A stretch of 64,000 nucleotides of DNA from an uncultured Bacteroidaceae bacterium (GTDB lineage: Bacteria > Bacteroidota > Bacteroidia > Bacteroidales > Bacteroidaceae), in contig CALULY010000007.1 in NCBI GenBank assembly GCA_944321635.1, positions 1 through 64,000 of the forward strand, written 5' to 3'. Below, in pieces: positions 59,840 to 64,000 of the stretch. Each line of letters begins with the position of its first letter. Position 1 is the stretch's first letter. The position numbers were made by a program, and so were the translations under genes. The notes beneath the pieces were generated by a model, which was given only the letters and a program-made list of their open reading frames with translations, was not told the origin of the DNA and did not search any database.

Positions 59840-59851
59840 ATCTACAATTAA

Positions 59852-60232
59852 TTATTTAGTAGCTTTTTTCTTGTTCGCGACAGTCTTCTTCTTTCCCTTG
59901 CGCGTCCTTGCATTGTTCTTTGTGCTTTGACCGCGAACGGGAAGACCGAGACGATGGCGAATGCCCCTGTAGCATCCTATATCCATAAGACGCTTGATAT
60001 TCATCTGCACTTCCGAGCGGAGGTCTCCCTCGACTTTATAGTTAGCACCGATGATTTCCCTTATCTTGGCAGCTTGGTCATCGTTCCAATCCTTAACCTT
60101 TATATCTTTGTCGATTCCAGCCTGACTCAAGATTTTGTTTGCGCTACTGCGACCTATGCCATATATGTAGGTCAACGCTATTTCCCCCCTTTTGTTTTGG
60201 GGCAAATCCACACCAACTATTCTTATAGCCAT
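59852..60232 (-). CDS. rpsM: Small-subunit ribosomal protein uS13
   Basis: 126 residues from the ATG ending at 60232 ([35 protein letters not shown]); seven extra residues of a longer reading are not family-like. The RNA-binding end [26 protein letters not shown] is complete. It lies in the 30S head and contacts the 50S. Confidence 0.97.
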   Translation of the reverse strand: MAIRIVGVDLPQNKRGEIALTYIYGIGRSSANKILSQAGIDKDIKVKDWNDDQAAKIREIIGANYKVEGDLRSEVQMNIKRLMDIGCYRGIRHRLGLPVRGQSTKNNARTRKGKKKTVANKKKATK

Positions 60233-60264
60233 ATATAGTTTAATTTTTTGCAAAAATAATACTT

Positions 60265-60381
60265 TTATCCTTGACGCTGCTTAAACTTAGGGTTTTTCTT
60301 GTTTATCACATACAAGCGCCCCTTGCGCCTAACGATTTTGCACTCGGGAGTGCGTTTCTTGATTGAAGCTTTTACTTTCAT
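60265..60381 (-). CDS. rpmJ: Large-subunit ribosomal protein bL36
   Basis: 38 residues, [20 protein letters not shown] then [18 protein letters not shown]. It is too short for most gene tables. It has only one Cys and lacks the zinc-ribbon CxxC of zinc-containing L36, so this is the zinc-independent form. Its place between infA and rpsM is standard. Confidence 0.96.
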   Translation of the reverse strand: MKVKASIKKRTPECKIVRRKGRLYVINKKNPKFKQRQG

Positions 60382-60394
60382 ATTCTTATGTCTT

Positions 60395-60613
60395 TTATTT
60401 GTATCTGAACACGATCCTGCCTTTTGTAAGGTCATAGGGAGACATTTCCACCTTTACCTTGTCGCCAGGGAGGATCTTGATGTAATGCATCCGCATTTTG
60501 CCTGAAATGTGAGCAGTTATCGAATGCCCGTTCTCCAATTCAACTGTGAACATCGCATTGGACAAGGCCTCGACAATCGTCCCATCTTGTTCTATTGCAG
60601 ACTGCTTTGCCAT
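60395..60613 (-). CDS. infA: Translation initiation factor IF-1
   Basis: 72 residues with the full S1-like OB fold: [71 protein letters not shown]. It blocks the A site during initiation. It lies between map and rpmJ. Confidence 0.98.
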   Translation of the reverse strand: MAKQSAIEQDGTIVEALSNAMFTVELENGHSITAHISGKMRMHYIKILPGDKVKVEMSPYDLTKGRIVFRYK

Positions 60614-60628
60614 ACTTAATTGCTTGTG

Positions 60629-61426
60629 TTAAACTTTATTCGCTGTTAAAACCTCATCTATGAACTCAAATGTCGAAAGGATTTCCGCACCACGCGGCCT
60701 CACCGCAATCGAATGTTCAAAATGCGCAGCCGGCTTGTGGTCAACGGTCCTCACAGTCCAGCCGTCACGCTCAATATAAATGTTCCTGTTGCCCATCACT
60801 ATCATCGGTTCGATGGCTATGCATAAGCCGTTTTTGAGCATCATGCCCCGACCGCTTGCCCCATAGTTTGGGACTGCCGGTGCTTCATGCATCTCTCGCC
60901 CTATGCCATGGCCCACGAACTCCCTCACGACACTAAATCCGTTTGCTTGACAATAGTTCTGGACAGCATTGCCGATGTCGCCTATGCGCTTGCCTACCAC
61001 AGCCTGCTCGATACCGAGATAAAGAGACTGCTTGGTGTCTTCAAGCAACTTTTGCAATTCGGGAGAGATTTCTCCAACTGCGAATGTATAGGCGGAATCA
61101 CCGCAAAAACCGTCGAGTGACACTCCACAATCAACAGAGATTATGTCCCCTTCCTTGAGAACTTCATCAGATGGAATGCCATGGACAACAACATCATTGA
61201 CAGAGGCACAAATCGAGCCCGGGAATGGTTGCCCGTGAGTGTTTGGATAGCCTTTAAAGGTCGGTACTGCCCCATGATCCCGTATGAATTCCTCAGCGAC
61301 GGCATCGAGTTGCCTCGTCGTCACGCCTGGCTTGATGTGCTTAGCCACCTCAGCCAAAGTCAGACCTACCAACTGATTACTCTTCTTGAGAAGAGCGATT
61401 TCATCGTCTGTTTTGAGGTATACCAT
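60629..61426 (-). CDS. map: Methionine aminopeptidase, type I
   Basis: 265 residues. The metal ligands can be placed: SVDCGVSLDGFCGDSAYTF (two Asp), VGHGIGREMHEAP (His), CIAIEPMI (Glu) and a final Glu in RGAEILSTFE. It removes the initiator Met from new proteins. It follows secY by 11 bases within the ribosomal operon. Confidence 0.97.
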   Translation of the reverse strand: MVYLKTDDEIALLKKSNQLVGLTLAEVAKHIKPGVTTRQLDAVAEEFIRDHGAVPTFKGYPNTHGQPFPGSICASVNDVVVHGIPSDEVLKEGDIISVDCGVSLDGFCGDSAYTFAVGEISPELQKLLEDTKQSLYLGIEQAVVGKRIGDIGNAVQNYCQANGFSVVREFVGHGIGREMHEAPAVPNYGASGRGMMLKNGLCIAIEPMIVMGNRNIYIERDGWTVRTVDHKPAAHFEHSIAVRPRGAEILSTFEFIDEVLTANKV

Positions 61427-61437
61427 CCTTGAAATTA

Positions 61438-62772
61438 TTAATAAGCAGAAACACTCCCGTTGCGACCTCTTATCCTGCCAGACTTCAGAAGTCCATCATA
61501 ATGACGCATCAACAAATGGCTTTCTATCTGCTGCAAAGTGTCAAGCACGACACCGACGAGAATCAGCAACGATGTCCCACCAAAGAACTGAGCGAACTCA
61601 GCCTGCACATCAAACAGATGGGCAAAAGCCGGCATCATTGCTATGATTGCCAAGAAAATAGAACCTGGCAACGTAATCCTGTCCATTATCTTATCCAAGT
61701 ACTCGACCGTAGCCTTGCCAGGTTTGATGCCCGGAATAAAGCCATTGTTGGTCTTCATCTGGTCGGCCATCTGCGTCGGGTTGATCGTGATAGCGGTATA
61801 GAAATAGGTGAAGAGTATTATCAGCACAGCAAACACCAGATTGTACCAGATGCTTGTATGATCCATCATGGCCGTCATAAACGCCGACGGTGTTTCATTC
61901 GCATAGCCAACAAAAGCCAAAGGAATGAACATTATCGCTTGCGCGAAGATGATTGGCATGACACCTGCCGCATTCACCTTCAACGGAAGATACTGTCGCG
62001 CACCACCTACTTGGCGATTACCGACAACCCGCTTTGCATACTGCACAGGAACTTTCCTTACACCTTGCACCAACAATATTGCAGCAGCCATGACAAAGAA
62101 CAGCAGTAACAACTCGATCAGGAACATGACAAGACCGCCTGTCTTCTCAGACATCCTTGAAACAAGCTCTTGGAACAAAGATTGTGGAAGGCGCGCGATG
62201 ATACCAATCATGATTATCAACGAGACGCCATTGCCAATGCCTTTGTCAGTGATTCTTTCACCGAGCCAGAGGATAAACATACTGCCGGCTGCCAAGATAA
62301 TCGTAGATGTTACCATGAAGAAAGTCCAATTGCCCGCAAAAGCATTGGGAGCTTGCATCTTAAGGTTAATCAAATACGATGGAGCTTGGAGAACCAGCAC
62401 GAAAATCGTCAAATACCTCGTGTACTGGTTGATTTTACGCCTGCCGCTCTCACCCTCTCGTTGCATTTTCTGGAAATAGGGCACGACAATCGTCATCAGC
62501 TGGATGACAATAGATGCCGTGATGTAAGGCATAATTCCCAGAGCGAAGATAGATGCTTGGGAAAAGGCGCCTCCAGAGAACATATCCAACAAAGAGAGAA
62601 GCCCCGTACTCGTCTGCTCCTGCAACTTGGACAAAGCTGCCGCGTCTATGCCAGGCAGAACGACGTAAGAGCCGAAACGATAGACGGCTATAAACAATAT
62701 GGTGATGAGGATCCGGTGTCTCAGATCCTCAATCTTCCATATGTTCTTGATTGTTTCAATAAACTTTTTCAT
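61438..62772 (-). CDS. secY: Protein translocase subunit SecY
   Basis: 444 residues with ten membrane segments. Recognisable parts are the N-terminus ETIKNIWKIEDLRHRILITILFIAVYRFGSYVVLPGID, the first plug-side loop, and VQGVRKVPVQYAKRVVGNRQVGGARQYLPLKVNAAGVMPIIFAQA. It forms the SecYEG channel. It lies 4 bases past rplO. Confidence 0.98.
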   Translation of the reverse strand: MKKFIETIKNIWKIEDLRHRILITILFIAVYRFGSYVVLPGIDAAALSKLQEQTSTGLLSLLDMFSGGAFSQASIFALGIMPYITASIVIQLMTIVVPYFQKMQREGESGRRKINQYTRYLTIFVLVLQAPSYLINLKMQAPNAFAGNWTFFMVTSTIILAAGSMFILWLGERITDKGIGNGVSLIIMIGIIARLPQSLFQELVSRMSEKTGGLVMFLIELLLLFFVMAAAILLVQGVRKVPVQYAKRVVGNRQVGGARQYLPLKVNAAGVMPIIFAQAIMFIPLAFVGYANETPSAFMTAMMDHTSIWYNLVFAVLIILFTYFYTAITINPTQMADQMKTNNGFIPGIKPGKATVEYLDKIMDRITLPGSIFLAIIAMMPAFAHLFDVQAEFAQFFGGTSLLILVGVVLDTLQQIESHLLMRHYDGLLKSGRIRGRNGSVSAY

Positions 62773-62776
62773 TGAT

Positions 62777-63223
62777 TCAAACTTTTACAGCAGAACCACC
62801 AGCGGCCTCGATTGCAGCAACTGCCGATGCAGAGAAAGCATTAGCTTCAACCTCAAGTTTGAGCGTAAGCTCGCCCATTCCCAGAATCTTGACAGGATTC
62901 TTTCTCTTTATCTTGCCAGCCAAACGCAGGTCCTCAAGCGTCACCTTGGTCAGATTCAATTTCTCAGCCAAAGATTGAATGTAACCCAAGTTTACTACTT
63001 GGTACTCTACACGGTTGATATTCTTGAAGCCGAATTTGGGGACACGACGCTGAAGCGGCATCTGACCACCTTCGAAACCTATTTTCCTGGAATAACCTGA
63101 CCTTTGCTTTGCTCCCTTGTGACCTCTGGTTGACGTTCCGCCCAAACCTGAGCCAGGACCACGGCCTACACGTTTCCTTGTCTTCGTAGAACCTGCAGCT
63201 GGTTTCAAATTACTTAAATCCAT
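62777..63223 (-). CDS. rplO: Large-subunit ribosomal protein uL15
   Basis: 148 residues. [45 protein letters not shown] is the extended N-terminal rRNA-binding segment, and [17 protein letters not shown] is the family core. Its end is the globular domain [28 protein letters not shown]. Confidence 0.98.
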   Translation of the reverse strand: MDLSNLKPAAGSTKTRKRVGRGPGSGLGGTSTRGHKGAKQRSGYSRKIGFEGGQMPLQRRVPKFGFKNINRVEYQVVNLGYIQSLAEKLNLTKVTLEDLRLAGKIKRKNPVKILGMGELTLKLEVEANAFSASAVAAIEAAGGSAVKV

Positions 63224-63253
63224 ATCCTAATCTAATTATTATTCAACAAAAAA

Positions 63254-63430
63254 TTAATCTACCACTTTCACCAAGTGACGCACCTTGCGGATCCGGCCGC
63301 GCAACGACGGGGTATCTTCATGCTCGACCACCCTGTTCATCTTAGTCAGGCGCAAAGCCCTCATTGTGTCTTTTTGGTCTTGTGGAGCACCTATCATACT
63401 CTTTACTTGCTTAACCTTAATAGTTGCCAT
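63254..63430 (-). CDS. rpmD: Large-subunit ribosomal protein uL30
   Basis: 58 residues: MATIKVKQVKSMIGAPQDQK, then DTMRALRLTKMNRVVEHEDT and PSLRGRIRKVRHLVKVVD. Short, but length, sequence and place between rpsE and rplO all agree with L30. Confidence 0.96.
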   Translation of the reverse strand: MATIKVKQVKSMIGAPQDQKDTMRALRLTKMNRVVEHEDTPSLRGRIRKVRHLVKVVD

Positions 63431-63447
63431 AATTGCGTTCCTCCTAT

Positions 63448-63963
63448 TTATCCGTTAAAGACTTTCTCCAGGCTGACACCTCTGTTCTGAGCAACCGTCC
63501 GTGGGTCACGCATCATGCTCAAAGCCTTGATCGTGGCTTTTACGAGGTTGTGGGGATTGGAAGAGCCTTTTGATTTTGCAAGCACGTCGGTAATGCCAAC
63601 GCTTTCCAAGACCGCGCGCATAGCTCCACCTGCGACAACGCCAGTACCGTGCGATGCGGGCATGATGAGAACTTTCGCTCCACCAAACTTTGCTTCTTGC
63701 TCATGAGGAACTGTGCCTTTGAGGACATGAACCTTTGTCAAGTTCTTTTTAGCTGCCTCAACACCTTTGGCAATGGCAGCAGTGACCTCGCCAGCCTTTC
63801 CTAAGCCCCAGCCGATGATGCCATCTTCGTTGCCTACGACTACGATGGCCGAGAAAGTGAACGTGCGTCCACCCTTAGTTACTTTTGTAACCCTATTGAT
63901 TGCCACCAACCTGTCTTTCAACTCGACATCGTTGGCAACTCTTACTCTGTTATTCTCTGTCAT
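63448..63963 (-). CDS. rpsE: Small-subunit ribosomal protein uS5
   Basis: 171 residues with [44 protein letters not shown], the S5 double-stranded RNA-binding domain, and [39 protein letters not shown]. It is involved in decoding accuracy. It begins 5 bases after rplR ends. Confidence 0.98.
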   Translation of the reverse strand: MTENNRVRVANDVELKDRLVAINRVTKVTKGGRTFTFSAIVVVGNEDGIIGWGLGKAGEVTAAIAKGVEAAKKNLTKVHVLKGTVPHEQEAKFGGAKVLIMPASHGTGVVAGGAMRAVLESVGITDVLAKSKGSSNPHNLVKATIKALSMMRDPRTVAQNRGVSLEKVFNG

Positions 63964-63968
63964 GACTA

Positions 63969-64000
63969 TTAAATTTTTAATCCAGCCTTACGTGCAGCTT
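63969..64000 (-). CDS. rplR: Large-subunit ribosomal protein uL18, C-terminal end (runs off right edge)
   Basis: Only the last nine codons are visible: AARKAGLKI followed by TAA (63969-63971) and a second in-frame stop TAG. The end matches Bacteroidota L18, and position immediately upstream of rpsE is the standard spc order. Confidence 0.75.
   Translation of the reverse strand, partial: AARKAGLKI

Overview
This window is chromosomal DNA from a Bacteroidota bacterium of the order Bacteroidales. The main evidence is paired SusC/SusD-type outer-membrane proteins, a C-terminal sorting domain of the type IX secretion kind, promoters of the form TTTG-N19/20-TAnnTTTG, the ribosomal/secY/map/infA/rpmJ/rpoA gene order, and an exbB-exbD-exbD-tonB operon. 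The moderate GC and the gut-type enzymes (sulfatase, GH29 fucosidase) fit a gut commensal, possibly Muribaculaceae; that family assignment is inference. No insertion sequence, phage, integrase or CRISPR array was seen.

Layout. 1-480: the start of a SusC-like receptor that runs off the left edge. 1065-10676: a leftward five-gene import cluster (SusC, SusD, zinc-metallohydrolase lipoprotein, DUF4302 lipoprotein, secreted protein with a T9SS-like C-terminus). 11408-25030: metabolic and housekeeping genes (pckA, sulfatase, recO, polysaccharide-deacetylase-like protein, upp, GH29 fucosidase, aroK, outer-membrane barrel, aroB). 25287-25361: tRNA-Pro(GGG). 25537-27866: DedA / DUF47 / PiT phosphate operon. 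27996-33438: exbB-exbD-exbD-tonB, a PstS-like lipoprotein and a TPR protein in one leftward operon with a palindromic operator candidate and a long structured leader. 33851-34384: an HD-domain gene broken by one in-frame TAG. 34638-39822: AspT-type transporter, cytidylate-kinase-like protein, MATE exporter, DUF59 protein, LpxH-like hydrolase. 40240-46529: RNase H, glycosyltransferase, a GH3/beta-lactamase fusion and a two-gene 5'-nucleotidase. 46784-53138: rplS, acyltransferase-like protein, rnhB, an XRE regulator, nrdG and nrdD. 54205-56682: mdh, an unknown protein, aquaporin. 57226-64000: the distal part of the spc/alpha ribosomal operon, running off the right edge.

The most unusual feature is between the genes. 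At six or more intergenic sites there are short tandem arrays with an exact 22-base period. Each unit carries a CAT-N3-ATG dyad, the units diverge at most other positions, and all arrays lie in the same orientation. A second family with a 21-base period (AACYT ... ATATAAAC) occurs at two clear sites and one degenerate site. Both periods are close to two helical turns, which suggests protein-binding arrays rather than ordinary satellite DNA. Two candidate small RNAs lie convergently between nrdD and mdh.
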